Made by a program: the position numbers and the translations under genes
Notes under the pieces: model-generated
Told to the model about the DNA's origin: nothing
What the model saw: the letters and a program-made list of their open reading frames with translations, nothing else
Databases searched by the model: none
Shown here: positions 1-6,861 of the stretch, piece by piece
How the letters are laid out: each line of letters begins with the position of its first letter
Numbering within the stretch: the stretch's first letter is position 1
Origin: an uncultured bacterium
GTDB lineage: Bacteria; Actinomycetota; Actinomycetes; S36-B12
Direction of reading: 5' to 3'
Assembly: GCA_903940375.1 (NCBI GenBank)
Contig: CAJAKT010000429.1
Span: 1 to 7,015, forward strand
DNA length: 7,015 nt

Positions 1-1770
1 CCACACCGCCGCGGCCGTGTGGCCTCCGGAGCTCGCCTCGAAGTCCGCGCGGACGTACTCACCCAGCGTCCCCGGCTCCTCGGAGGTGCCCGGGTCCTCA
101 GCCGAGTAGGTCTGGGCCCAGGACGAGATGATCGCCTCCTTCGCGACGAAGCCAACCATGAGCGCGCTGGCGGTCTCCCAGCTTCCGAACCCGGCCGGGG
201 TGAACACCGGCGCGATCGCCTGCGCCGTGCTGGCGTAGAGGCTCTCCTGCACCGGGACCTCACCGAACGAGTAGCCGGGCGCGGCCGGTATCGCCTGCAT
301 CAGCCACACCACCGCCACCGTGGCGACGATGATCCCGCTCGCGGTGCGCAGGAATCCACCGAGCCTCAGCCATGTCACGGCAGCCGTCAGTCGCGCGGTG
401 GGCCGCTGGTACGGCGGCAGGTCGATCACCAGGGGCTCTCTGCCGACACTGCGCCACAGGGTGCTGCGCAGGGCCAGACCCACGACGACGACGAACACGA
501 TGCTGATGACGTACAGGGCGAAGACCACCGTGCCTGCGTTGTCCGGGAAGAAGATCGAGGACACGAGCACGTAGACAGCCAGCCGGGCGCTGCACGACGT
601 GAAGGGCACGAGAAGTGCCGTGAGGATGCGGTGGCGGGCGTTCGGCAGGATGCGGGTGGCGCTGATCGCGGGCACATTGCACCCGAATCCGACGATGAGG
701 GGCAGGAACGCTCTCCCCGGCAGACCGATGGCACGCATCAGTCGGTCGGCGACCACTGCGGCGCGCGCAAGGTAGCCGCTGTCCTCCAGCAATGCCAGGA
801 GAGCGAACATGATCGCCATCAGGGGCACGAAGGTCAGCAGCATGCCCACGCCCGCGATGAGGCCGTCGACGACCAGGCTGCGGACCCAGGTGTCCTCTAG
901 CCCAGCGACGCTCAGCAGCGCATCGGCCGCCGTGGTCATCGGCCCGCTGAAGAACCAGTCCAGGGCCTGCTGCAGCGGTGCTGCGACCGTGGTCGTGAGC
1001 TGGAATACAGCCCACATAGCAGCAAGGAAGAGGATCGGTCCCCATCCCGACGACAGGGCGATCCGGTCGAAGCGGTCCGACCAGCGAACCCGACCCTGAT
1101 CCGTTCGGCGGACGGAACGGGCAACCGCTTCGTCGATCCAGATGAAGCGCTCGTCGGCCAGGTCGAACTCCCCCGTCACCTCCGGTCGCGGGAGGGCAGA
1201 TGGCGCGGGGGCTGCCAGTGCGCTGTCGATGGCGTCGAGCAGTCCGGTGCGGCCCTGGTGGTGACGGGGGTCGATCAGCACGACGGGCACTCCGACGAAG
1301 ACCGACAGGGCAGTCACGTCGACGCTCACCCCCACGCGTCGCGCGATATCGCTCATGGTGAGCGCGAAGACGATGCGCTGGTCGCTCTCCCGCAACTGAC
1401 GCACGAGGTAGAGCGACCGGGACAGCCGACCCGCATCTCCGATCACGACGACTACGTCAGGCCGCTCGTGCGGCGCGACGTCGACCAGGAGCGCACGCGT
1501 GAGCGCTTCGTCCGGTGAGAGCGGGTCCAGGCTGTAGGCGCCGGGGAGATCGATGACGTCGAACCGGTGAACGCCGTCGTCCATGAGTCCCCGACCCACC
1601 TCGACTGTTGTGCCGGGCCAGTTGCCGACATCACGCCGCGCTCCGGTCAGGCGGTTGAACAGGGTGGACTTGCCGACGTTGGGAGCGCCCGCGAGCGCCA
1701 CCACGGGCGTTCCGGGTGGGACGGCCGCACCGGCTGGTCCGCTGTGGCAGGACGGGACCGACCCACTCAC
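1..1770 (-). CDS. feoB: FeoB ferrous iron transporter (3' end beyond window)
   Basis: Inner-membrane Fe(II) transporter with an N-terminal GTPase domain. The frame is open from GTG at 1770 to the window edge, giving 590 residues without a stop; the C-terminal tail is missing. Visible motifs: P-loop GAPNVGKST (residues 28-36), switch I GNWPGTTVE (49-57), G3 DLPG (74-77), and a G4 position reading TMSD (138-141) where NxxD is usual. A helical linker region follows, then hydrophobic segments from about residue 243 onward. The membrane core carries the first FeoB gate signature GFGCNVPA (361-368) with SCSARLAVY (392-400), and the second gate signature GFVAKE (540-545). A 22-residue leader with Cys8-His9 precedes the G domain. 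GTG is chosen because it overlaps the feoA stop as GTGA and sits just before the G domain; no good Shine-Dalgarno is seen, which fits translational coupling. Family assignment is firm; no FeoC is visible in the window. Confidence 0.96.
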   Translation of the reverse strand, partial: MSGSVPSCHSGPAGAAVPPGTPVVALAGAPNVGKSTLFNRLTGARRDVGNWPGTTVEVGRGLMDDGVHRFDVIDLPGAYSLDPLSPDEALTRALLVDVAPHERPDVVVVIGDAGRLSRSLYLVRQLRESDQRIVFALTMSDIARRVGVSVDVTALSVFVGVPVVLIDPRHHQGRTGLLDAIDSALAAPAPSALPRPEVTGEFDLADERFIWIDEAVARSVRRTDQGRVRWSDRFDRIALSSGWGPILFLAAMWAVFQLTTTVAAPLQQALDWFFSGPMTTAADALLSVAGLEDTWVRSLVVDGLIAGVGMLLTFVPLMAIMFALLALLEDSGYLARAAVVADRLMRAIGLPGRAFLPLIVGFGCNVPAISATRILPNARHRILTALLVPFTSCSARLAVYVLVSSIFFPDNAGTVVFALYVISIVFVVVVGLALRSTLWRSVGREPLVIDLPPYQRPTARLTAAVTWLRLGGFLRTASGIIVATVAVVWLMQAIPAAPGYSFGEVPVQESLYASTAQAIAPVFTPAGFGSWETASALMVGFVAKEAIISSWAQTYSAEDPGTSEEPGTLGEYVRADFEASSGGHTAAAVW

Positions 1771-2015
1771 GTCGTGCGTCCGTTCGCCAGCGGGATCCGC
1801 GCGGCCGTGCGAGAGTCCAGGGCGATGCGGGAGTCACTGACCGACACGATGCGCGCTCCCCCGACCCCCAGCTGAACGAGCGTCACCGGCTGGCCCGGTC
1901 GCATGCCCAGCTCCGCGAGCCGGATCCGTTGGGCCCGATCGACGAGGGGCACGCCCAGCACCGCGGACTCCCCAACCATCAGGTCCCGCACGGATCGCGG
2001 CGCGTCCGCATGCAT
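1767..2015 (-). CDS. feoA: FeoA family protein
   Basis: Small cytoplasmic SH3-like protein (82 aa, usual FeoA length about 75-85) thought to assist or regulate FeoB. The typical FeoA pattern is visible: hydrophobic strand GVPLVDRAQRIRLAELGMRPGQ (about residues 21-42, with the L-x-x-L-G-M-x-P-G core), then VTLVQLG and a C-terminal half with SDSRIALDSRTAARIPLA (60-77), matching the family's 'ialr..A..I.v' ending. It lies directly before feoB with a 4-base GTGA stop/start overlap. ATG at 2015 is used although no Shine-Dalgarno precedes it; a TAnnnT -10 element sits exactly 7-12 bases upstream, so the mRNA may be leaderless. An internal ATG at residue 13 is the less likely alternative, since it would cut into the conserved domain. 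An iron-regulator-like box lies upstream. Confidence 0.93.
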   Translation of the reverse strand: MHADAPRSVRDLMVGESAVLGVPLVDRAQRIRLAELGMRPGQPVTLVQLGVGGARIVSVSDSRIALDSRTAARIPLANGRTT

Positions 2016-2021
2016 GGACCC

Positions 2022-2050
2022 AACGTACCACTGCGCTAAGGGTTACCTAA
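2022..2050 (-). promoter_or_regulatory. Candidate leaderless feoAB promoter with DtxR/IdeR-like box
   Basis: Read on the minus strand, TTAGGT (2050-2045) and TACGTT (2027-2022) are 17 bases apart. The second hexamer fits the actinobacterial -10 pattern TAnnnT and occupies exactly -12 to -7 from the A of the feoA ATG, as expected for a leaderless transcript. The -35 side, TTAGGTAACCCTTA, is a partly symmetric sequence whose left half matches the DtxR/IdeR operator half-site TTAGGT; the right half is degenerate. The element overlaps the stop codon of the upstream SDR gene. Iron repression of feoAB by a DtxR-family regulator is plausible from known biology but is inferred here. Confidence 0.45.
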
Positions 2051-3035
2051 GTCGAGCGAGCAGCGTGCGCTCCTCAACCCTGGTCAGCCCAGCCTGACGT
2101 GCGCGGCCCAGACCTCTCGCTACCTCGTCGGCCAGCACGTCCGCGAGTGTCGCCTCGATGGAGCGACGCTGCAGCCCGAGTGCGAGAGCGCGCGCGTCGG
2201 AACGCGCACCGAAGCCCGCGTACTCCGGCAGCGGCAGCCACAACGGAAGGGACCTCGGACCCGCCCATGGCTGGACCTCGTGGTCCTCCAGCCACTGCGG
2301 GGCCGCCCGCACAGTGCGACCGGTGAACGCGGCGGTCCGAGCGCTCAGCTCGACCACGTCGGAGAAGGGCACCGCCTCCCCCACGACGTCCACCGGACCG
2401 CAGGCCCGCTCCCCCGCGCACGCGAGCAGGAAGGCGGCGAGATCCCGCACGTCGACCACCTGCGTGCTGAGGTCAGGTGCGTCGGGGACGAGAACGTCAT
2501 CGTCCTGCGCCAGTGCAAACCTCGACACCCAGTAGCCGAAGCGGTCAGTTGGGTCACCTGGACCCCCGATCAGCCCGACCCGGGCCAGGAGCGACCGGTC
2601 GGCACCGATGCCGGCGGTCACGAGCTGCTCGCAGCCGACCTTGGCCTCGCCGTACTCCGCCATCGTCGCCAGACCGGAGGTCAACGGCTCGACGAGCGCG
2701 GCAGTCTCGTTGGCTCCCGGGGTCGTGGTGTCCGCGTACACCGAGGCGGAGGAGACGTACGTCCAGTGCCCAGCATCGGCGGCAAGCGCGTCCAGCGCTG
2801 AACGCACGTGGTCGGGCTGCCAGGACACGTCGATGACCGCGTCCCAGTCGCGGCCACGCACGGGCTCGTATGCGGACGGATCCGAGCGGTCGGCAGAGAC
2901 GAGATGCACGCCGTCAGAGACGGGGCCGGACATCCCTCGGGCCAGGCAGGTGACGTCGGCCCCCGAGGCCACGGCCTGACGGGCGAGCTCTCGGCCCAGC
3001 CACGCCGTACCGCCGAGGATCAGCAGGGTGTCCAT
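2043..3035 (-). CDS. Extended SDR, NAD-dependent epimerase/reductase family, substrate unknown
   Basis: A 330-aa Rossmann-fold protein. The N-terminal strand and nucleotide-binding loop read LLILGGTAWLG (residues 4-14, GGTxxxG variant of the SDR glycine motif). It continues with DVTCLARG (27-34), an acidic pair at about 48-52 (ADRSD), the strand WTYVSSASVYA (91-101) containing the likely active-site serine region, and the catalytic YxxxK as YGEAK (Tyr128, Lys132). The second half (ARVGLIGGPGD, then STQVVDVRDLAAFLL) is typical of the substrate domain of extended SDRs of the UDP-glucose-4-epimerase/isoflavone-reductase-like type. It is intact; the precise reaction cannot be told. ATG 3035 is chosen for its strong GGAGGTG site 5 bases upstream; the same frame stays open further upstream, but only as a shadow of the SHOCT gene. 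It stops 27 bases before feoA; no functional link to iron is evident. Confidence 0.88.
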   Translation of the reverse strand: MDTLLILGGTAWLGRELARQAVASGADVTCLARGMSGPVSDGVHLVSADRSDPSAYEPVRGRDWDAVIDVSWQPDHVRSALDALAADAGHWTYVSSASVYADTTTPGANETAALVEPLTSGLATMAEYGEAKVGCEQLVTAGIGADRSLLARVGLIGGPGDPTDRFGYWVSRFALAQDDDVLVPDAPDLSTQVVDVRDLAAFLLACAGERACGPVDVVGEAVPFSDVVELSARTAAFTGRTVRAAPQWLEDHEVQPWAGPRSLPLWLPLPEYAGFGARSDARALALGLQRRSIEATLADVLADEVARGLGRARQAGLTRVEERTLLARLR

Positions 3036-3040
3036 GCGCA

Positions 3041-3047
3041 CACCTCC
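3041..3047 (-). promoter_or_regulatory. Ribosome binding site of the SDR gene
   Basis: GGAGGTG on the minus strand, 5 bases before ATG 3035. It fixes the start of the SDR and rules out the in-frame extension up to 3461, which lies over the SHOCT gene. Confidence 0.8.
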
Positions 3048-3056
3048 GGGAAGAGC

Positions 3057-3091
3057 AGTGGGCCCCACCGTACGAGACGGTAGGGCCCACT
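3057..3091 (-). terminator. Hairpin terminator between SHOCT gene and SDR gene
   Basis: A 35-base inverted repeat: arms of 9 bases (AGTGGGCCC/GGGCCCACT), then one pair, then 5 bases (ACCGT/ACGGT) around a 5-base loop. In minus-strand RNA the single non-matching position is a U-G wobble, giving a continuous 15-bp stem; in plus-strand RNA it would be a C-A mismatch. The hairpin begins 12 bases after the SHOCT stop codon. There is no U-tract after it (GCUCUUCCC follows), which is common for actinobacterial terminators but leaves room for an attenuator or RNA-stabilising role, since the SDR start is only 21 bases downstream. Confidence 0.75.
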
Positions 3092-3103
3092 GAACGCTGG
3101 GAC

Positions 3104-3472
3104 TTAGGCGAGAGCCTTCGTCTTGAGCGAGTCGAACTCGGCCTGCGTGATCGTGCCGGCGTCGAGCAGTGCCTTCGCCGATGCGATCTGGTCGGCGGGC
3201 GAGACGCTGCCGACGGCAGACTGGATGTAGGCCTTCTGCGCCTGCTGCGCGGCCTCCATCTGGGCCTGACGACGCTCGCCCATGCTCTTGCCGCGGGCGA
3301 TCAGGTACACCAGCACCGTGATCGGCGGGAAGAGGATGAGGAAGATGATCCACACGGCCTTGGCGCCGCCGCCCATCGTGTGATCGCTGAACAGGTCCAT
3401 GATCACCATGAAGAAGATCATGAAGAAGATGATCATGAAGAAGATGTAGAGCAGGGTCCACAGGGAATCCAT
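3104..3472 (-). CDS. Two-helix membrane protein with C-terminal SHOCT domain
   Basis: A 122-aa protein with two predicted membrane helices and a short C-terminal domain. Helix 1 (about residues 4-26) is extremely rich in Phe, Met and Ile; helix 2 (about 39-59: VWIIFLILFPPITVLVYLIA) followed by RGKSMGERR is the PLDc_N-like pattern of actinobacterial SHOCT membrane proteins. A polar Gln/Ala-rich linker (62-90) leads to the SHOCT domain (about 92-121), PADQIASAKALLDAGTITQAEF then DSLKTKAL. SHOCT domains are found at the ends of many unrelated proteins and probably mediate oligomerisation; the cellular role of this class is unknown. ATG 3472 is preceded by AAAGG, 6 bases away. It follows the phosphatase gene by 34 bases with no obvious promoter, so it may be co-transcribed with gcvP; a strong hairpin closes the gene. 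Confidence 0.88.
   Translation of the reverse strand: MDSLWTLLYIFFMIIFFMIFFMVIMDLFSDHTMGGGAKAVWIIFLILFPPITVLVYLIARGKSMGERRQAQMEAAQQAQKAYIQSAVGSVSPADQIASAKALLDAGTITQAEFDSLKTKALA
3407..3445 (-). repeat. Three copies of a 12-base codon repeat in the first membrane helix
   Basis: On the minus strand ATCTTCTTCATG occurs exactly three times (3445-3434, 3430-3419, 3418-3407), the first two separated by one ATC codon and the last two abutting. It encodes Ile-Phe-Phe-Met three times inside membrane helix 1 of the SHOCT protein. The identical codon use suggests local duplication or slippage, not selection at the protein level alone. Confidence 0.85.
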
Positions 3473-3506
3473 TGAAAGCCTTTCATTGGGGGCAAGTGAG
3501 GGAAGG

Positions 3507-3923
3507 CTACCGGAAGTGCTCCACGTGGTAGCCCAGCCCCGCCAGCCGCTCGACGACGGCAGGATCGTCGTCGATGACCACCGCCACGGCCGCGGGTTCG
3601 CCGATGGCTCCGATTGCCTCGGCCTTGAAGTCGGCCGCCTTCCGGCGATCCCGCTCCGGCCGCAGGATCACCCCGCTGTACGAGATGCCCTGCCGGGCCA
3701 GCCACTCCTCCGTATCGGCACGGGTGCTCTCCGGTCGCCCAGACAGCAGCACGATCACATGGTCGGCGGACAGCTCGGTCAGCCGCTGTCTACCCCGCTC
3801 GATCGGGTCGTCCGAACCGACCTCGGCGAAGAAGGCCGCCCAGTCCTTGGGACGCTTGTCCACGTGACGCTGCCGACCGGCCGCATCGGCCAGGACACCG
3901 TCGATATCGATGACGGCGATCAC
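3507..3923 (-). CDS. HAD-family phosphatase resembling the T4 Pnkp 3'-phosphatase domain
   Basis: A 138-aa single-domain HAD hydrolase. Motif I is DIDGV (Asp6 nucleophile, Asp8), motif II is the Ser of LLSGRPE (Ser61), motif III is supplied by a basic stretch RDRRK or Lys100, and motif IV is VIDDDP (Asp118-Asp120). The SGRPE...R..TEEWL order, then a [12 protein letters not shown] segment and a conserved end ([19 protein letters not shown]), matches the polynucleotide-kinase 3'-phosphatase family (PNKP type) rather than sugar-phosphatase HADs with a cap; no kinase domain is attached. The substrate is unknown: a nucleic-acid 3'-phosphate or small phosphoester are both possible. GTG 3923 is used: it overlaps the gcvP stop as GTGA, lies 11 bases after GGAGGAG, and no other in-frame start is near. 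Upstream in-frame sequence is a shadow of gcvP. Coupling makes it part of the riboswitch-controlled transcript. Confidence 0.85.
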   Translation of the reverse strand: MIAVIDIDGVLADAAGRQRHVDKRPKDWAAFFAEVGSDDPIERGRQRLTELSADHVIVLLSGRPESTRADTEEWLARQGISYSGVILRPERDRRKAADFKAEAIGAIGEPAAVAVVIDDDPAVVERLAGLGYHVEHFR

Positions 3924-6793
3924 GTGGTCGCGAGCTCCTCCGGCCGCGGGCACGAGCACACCAGATTGCGGTCGCCATAGGCACCATCGATGCGGCGCAC
4001 CGGCGGCCAGTACTTGTCCGTCCGAAGGCTCTCCACCGGGAAGGCCGCGAGCCGCGCCGGATACGGGTGCTCCCACGCGCCGATCAGGCAGTCGGCAGTG
4101 TGCGGGGCATTGCGCAATGGACTGTCCTCAAGCGGCCACTCCCCCGCTGCAACGGCATCGATCTCGGCCTTGATGGAGATCATCGCGTCGCAGAACCGAT
4201 CGAGCTCGAACAGGTTCTCGCTCTCGGTCGGCTCGACCATCAACGTGCCGGCCACGGGGAACGACATCGTCGGCGCATGGAAGCCGTAATCGATGAGGCG
4301 CTTCGCGATGTCGTCGACCGTGACGCCCGTATCGGCGGTGATCGTGCGCACGTCGAGGATGCACTCGTGCGCAACGAGGCCGTTGCTCCCGGCATACAGC
4401 ACCGGGTAGTGGGCACCCAGCCGCGAGGCGACGTAGTTCGCATTCAGGATCGCGACCTGGGTTGCGCGGAGCAGACCCTCCGGGCCCATCATCCGGATGT
4501 ACGCCCACGGGATCGGCAGGATCCCAGCACTGCCCCAGGGCGCTCCGCTGACCGGTCCCACTCCCCCATCAGCATGACCGCGGCCGAGGGGACCGGCCTC
4601 GGGGCGCAAGGGATGTGACGGCAGATAGGGCGCGAGGTGCGCGCGCACGGCGACGGGACCAACACCAGGACCGCCACCGCCGTGCGGGATGCAGAACGTC
4701 TTGTGCAGGTTCAGGTGCGACACGTCGGCTCCGAACTTGCCCGGCTTCGCCAGTCCGACGAGCGCGTTGAGATTCGCGCCATCGACATAGACCTGGCCAC
4801 CCGCGTCGTGCACCAGTGCGCAGATCTCCGTGATCGCGGTTTCGAATACCCCGTGTGTCGACGGGTACGTCACCATCAGCGCCGCTAGGGAGTCGCGATG
4901 CGCCTCGATCTTGGCGGCCAGATCGCTGACGTCGACATTCCCGGCTTCATCGCAGGCCACCACCACGACGCGCATCCCCGCCATGACGGCACTGGCCGCA
5001 TTGGTGCCGTGTGCACTGCTGGGGATAAGACACACGTCGCGATTGGCATCGCCATTCGAGCGGTGGAAGGCACTGATAGCCAGCAGGCCGGCGAACTCAC
5101 CCTGTGAACCGGCGTTCGGCTGAAGGGACACCGCGTCGTAACCCGTTGCCTCGACCAGCCAGGCCTCGAGCAGGCGGATCAGCTCCAGGTATCCACCCGC
5201 CTGATCAAGCGGGGCGAACGGGTGGATGGCCGCGAACTCCGTCCACGTGATCGCCTCCATCTCGGTCGTGGCATTGAGCTTCATGGTGCATGAGCCGAGC
5301 GGGATCATCGCCCGGTCGAGGGCCACGTCTCGGTCGCCGAGTCGCCGGATGTACCGAAGCATCGATGTCTCGCTTCGATGCGTGTTGAACACAGGGTGGG
5401 ACAGGAATGGCGAGGTGCGGTGCAGGGCCGCGGGGATGCCTAGGTCGCCGGCCGACACGACATCGTAGGCAAGTCCGGCAGCCGCCGGGTTCACCTGCGC
5501 ATACGCCCGCCACAACGCCTCGACCTGTTCGATGGTCGTGGTCTCGTCAACCGATGCAGAGACGGTGTCGGCATCGACATGACGGATGTTGATGCCCTCT
5601 GCCAGCGCCGCAGCCACCATGCGCTCCGCGGCTCCGGGCACACTCCATCGAACGGTGTCGAAGAAGTCCGTTGCCGCCAGCACTCCCCCGGCCTTGCGGA
5701 TACCTGCTCCCAGAATGCGCGCGCGCTCAGACGTCCGGAGCGCGATCCGACGCAGGCCATCGGGACCGTGATACACCGCGTACATCGAGGACATCACGGC
5801 CAGGAGCACCTGGGCCGTGCAGATGTTGCTGGTCGCCTTCTCACGGCGAATGTGCTGCTCACGCGTCTGCAGGGCGAGCCGGTAGGCCGGTGCTCCGTCG
5901 GCGTCGACGCTGACCCCGACCAGGCGCCCGGGCATGCTGCGTTCGAGTCCCGCGCGAACGGACATGAAGCCCGCGTGCGGACCGCCGAAGCCGAACGGCA
6001 CGCCGAATCGCTGCGCCGAACCGACGACGACGTCGGCACCGAGTTCACCCGGCGGCGTGAGAACAGCGAGGGCGAGCAGATCGGCCGTGACAAGTGCGAG
6101 GGCACCCCGCTCATGCGCGGACGCGATCAGTGGACCGATGTCGCGGATTCGTCCGGATGTGCCGGGGTAGCTCAGCAGGACACCTGCATAGTCACCGTCG
6201 GGCAGTCCCGCGTCGAGGTCAGCGACATCGAGCCGGATGCCAAGGGGCTGGGCCCGCGTGCTCAGGACGGCGAGGGTCTGCGGATGGGTGTCGGCATCGA
6301 CGAGGATCGCGTGCCGACCGGACTTGCTCGCCCGGATGGCCAGCGTCATCGCCTCAGCGGCCGCCGTCGGCTCGTCGAGCAGCGACGAACCAGCGACCGG
6401 GAGAGCGGTCAGGTCCTCGATCATCGTCTGGAAGTTCAGCAGCGCCTCGAGGCGCCCTTGCGAGATCTCCGGCTGGTAAGGCGTGTAGGCCGTGTACCAG
6501 GCGGGGTTCTCGGTGATGTTGCGGAGGATGACGCCAGGCGTGTGCGTGCCGTAGTAGCCCAGGCCGATCATGCTGACCGCGACCTGGTTGCGCGCGGCCA
6601 GCGCACGCAGTTCCGCCAGTGCCTCCGGTTCGCTGCTGCCGGCAGGCAGCGCCAGACCTTCGTGCCAGCGAATCACTTCGGGGACGACATCTGCGGTGAA
6701 CGAGTCGATGTCGGAGTACCCCAGCATCGAGAGCATGCGGGCCTGCTCAGTCGCGTCAGGACCGATATGCCGGGCGGGGAAATCAAGGCTCAT
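3920..6793 (-). CDS. gcvP: Glycine dehydrogenase (decarboxylating), glycine cleavage P-protein
   Basis: PLP enzyme that decarboxylates glycine and passes the aminomethyl group to the lipoyl arm of GcvH; cytoplasmic. It is 957 aa, the normal length of the single-chain (fused alpha/beta-like) P-protein. The N-terminus has the hallmark [10 protein letters not shown] (8-17); the N-terminal half contains [20 protein letters not shown] and the [20 protein letters not shown] block. The C-terminal catalytic half contains [27 protein letters not shown] (His595) and [18 protein letters not shown] with the PLP Schiff-base lysine Lys698, equivalent in context to the E. coli active-site lysine. No frameshift or lost catalytic residue is seen. 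ATG 6793 is chosen over the longer frame (to 6877) because GAGG lies 5 bases upstream and the upstream part overlaps the leader and riboswitch. A tandem glycine riboswitch precedes it. gcvT and gcvH are not in the window. Confidence 0.98.
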   Translation of the reverse strand: MSLDFPARHIGPDATEQARMLSMLGYSDIDSFTADVVPEVIRWHEGLALPAGSSEPEALAELRALAARNQVAVSMIGLGYYGTHTPGVILRNITENPAWYTAYTPYQPEISQGRLEALLNFQTMIEDLTALPVAGSSLLDEPTAAAEAMTLAIRASKSGRHAILVDADTHPQTLAVLSTRAQPLGIRLDVADLDAGLPDGDYAGVLLSYPGTSGRIRDIGPLIASAHERGALALVTADLLALAVLTPPGELGADVVVGSAQRFGVPFGFGGPHAGFMSVRAGLERSMPGRLVGVSVDADGAPAYRLALQTREQHIRREKATSNICTAQVLLAVMSSMYAVYHGPDGLRRIALRTSERARILGAGIRKAGGVLAATDFFDTVRWSVPGAAERMVAAALAEGINIRHVDADTVSASVDETTTIEQVEALWRAYAQVNPAAAGLAYDVVSAGDLGIPAALHRTSPFLSHPVFNTHRSETSMLRYIRRLGDRDVALDRAMIPLGSCTMKLNATTEMEAITWTEFAAIHPFAPLDQAGGYLELIRLLEAWLVEATGYDAVSLQPNAGSQGEFAGLLAISAFHRSNGDANRDVCLIPSSAHGTNAASAVMAGMRVVVVACDEAGNVDVSDLAAKIEAHRDSLAALMVTYPSTHGVFETAITEICALVHDAGGQVYVDGANLNALVGLAKPGKFGADVSHLNLHKTFCIPHGGGGPGVGPVAVRAHLAPYLPSHPLRPEAGPLGRGHADGGVGPVSGAPWGSAGILPIPWAYIRMMGPEGLLRATQVAILNANYVASRLGAHYPVLYAGSNGLVAHECILDVRTITADTGVTVDDIAKRLIDYGFHAPTMSFPVAGTLMVEPTESENLFELDRFCDAMISIKAEIDAVAAGEWPLEDSPLRNAPHTADCLIGAWEHPYPARLAAFPVESLRTDKYWPPVRRIDGAYGDRNLVCSCPRPEELATT

Positions 6794-6798
6794 GGGTA

Positions 6799-6802
6799 CC
6801 TC
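6799..6802 (-). promoter_or_regulatory. Ribosome binding site of gcvP
   Basis: GAGG on the minus strand, 5 bases before ATG 6793. It is the second half of the self-complementary CCTCGAGG (6799-6806) and directly follows a C-run (CCCCCTC, 6809-6803) that could pair with the GAGGGGG at the end of the riboswitch, so access to it may be part of the switch. Confidence 0.65.
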
Positions 6803-6813
6803 GAGGGGGACAG

Positions 6814-6829
6814 GTATGCCGCGGCATAC
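6814..6829. repeat. Perfect 16-base palindrome in the gcvP leader
   Basis: GTATGCCGCGGCATAC reads the same on both strands. As RNA it forms a 6-bp hairpin (GUAUGC/GCAUAC) with a CGCG loop, 12 bases before the gcvP ribosome site. It may be a leader hairpin or a DNA operator; no protein family site was recognised. Confidence 0.7.
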
Positions 6830-6830
6830 A

Positions 6831-6861
6831 GAGTCAGCGGCCACGGTTGTGGCCGCCACTC
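6831..6861 (-). promoter_or_regulatory. Hairpin of the glycine riboswitch expression platform
   Basis: Minus-strand RNA has an 8-bp stem GUGGCCGC/GCGGCCAC around an AACC loop (6837-6856), extended outward by GAGU/ACUC (6861-6858 with 6834-6831) across a small internal loop. Just outside, ACAGAG (6870-6865, the 3' strand of riboswitch helix P1) can pair with CUCUGU (6833-6828), so extending this hairpin would break P1. No U-run follows, so a termination mechanism is uncertain. Confidence 0.55.

Noticed and set aside
19..900. Open plus-strand frame of 293 codons
   Set aside because: It lies opposite feoB, has no domain signature and shows the Arg/Gly/His-rich composition of a GC-rich antisense shadow. 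The minus strand here encodes unmistakable FeoB motifs.
260..1045. Open minus-strand frame of 261 codons
   Set aside because: Out of frame with feoB on the same strand; Arg/His/Pro-rich with no recognisable domain, while the feoB frame is open throughout.
1348..1359. Idea that feoB is a pseudogene because of the altered G4 motif
   Set aside because: The frame is open for 590 codons and all other GTPase and membrane gate motifs are present.
3036..3461. In-frame extension of the SDR over the SHOCT gene
   Set aside because: The extension reads as His/Arg-rich shadow of the SHOCT frame; the strong ribosome site before 3035 and the Rossmann start fit the shorter gene.
3924..4076. In-frame extension of the HAD phosphatase into gcvP
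   Set aside because: It overlaps the conserved gcvP C-terminus in another frame and has no HAD features; the GTGA overlap gives a natural start just before motif I.
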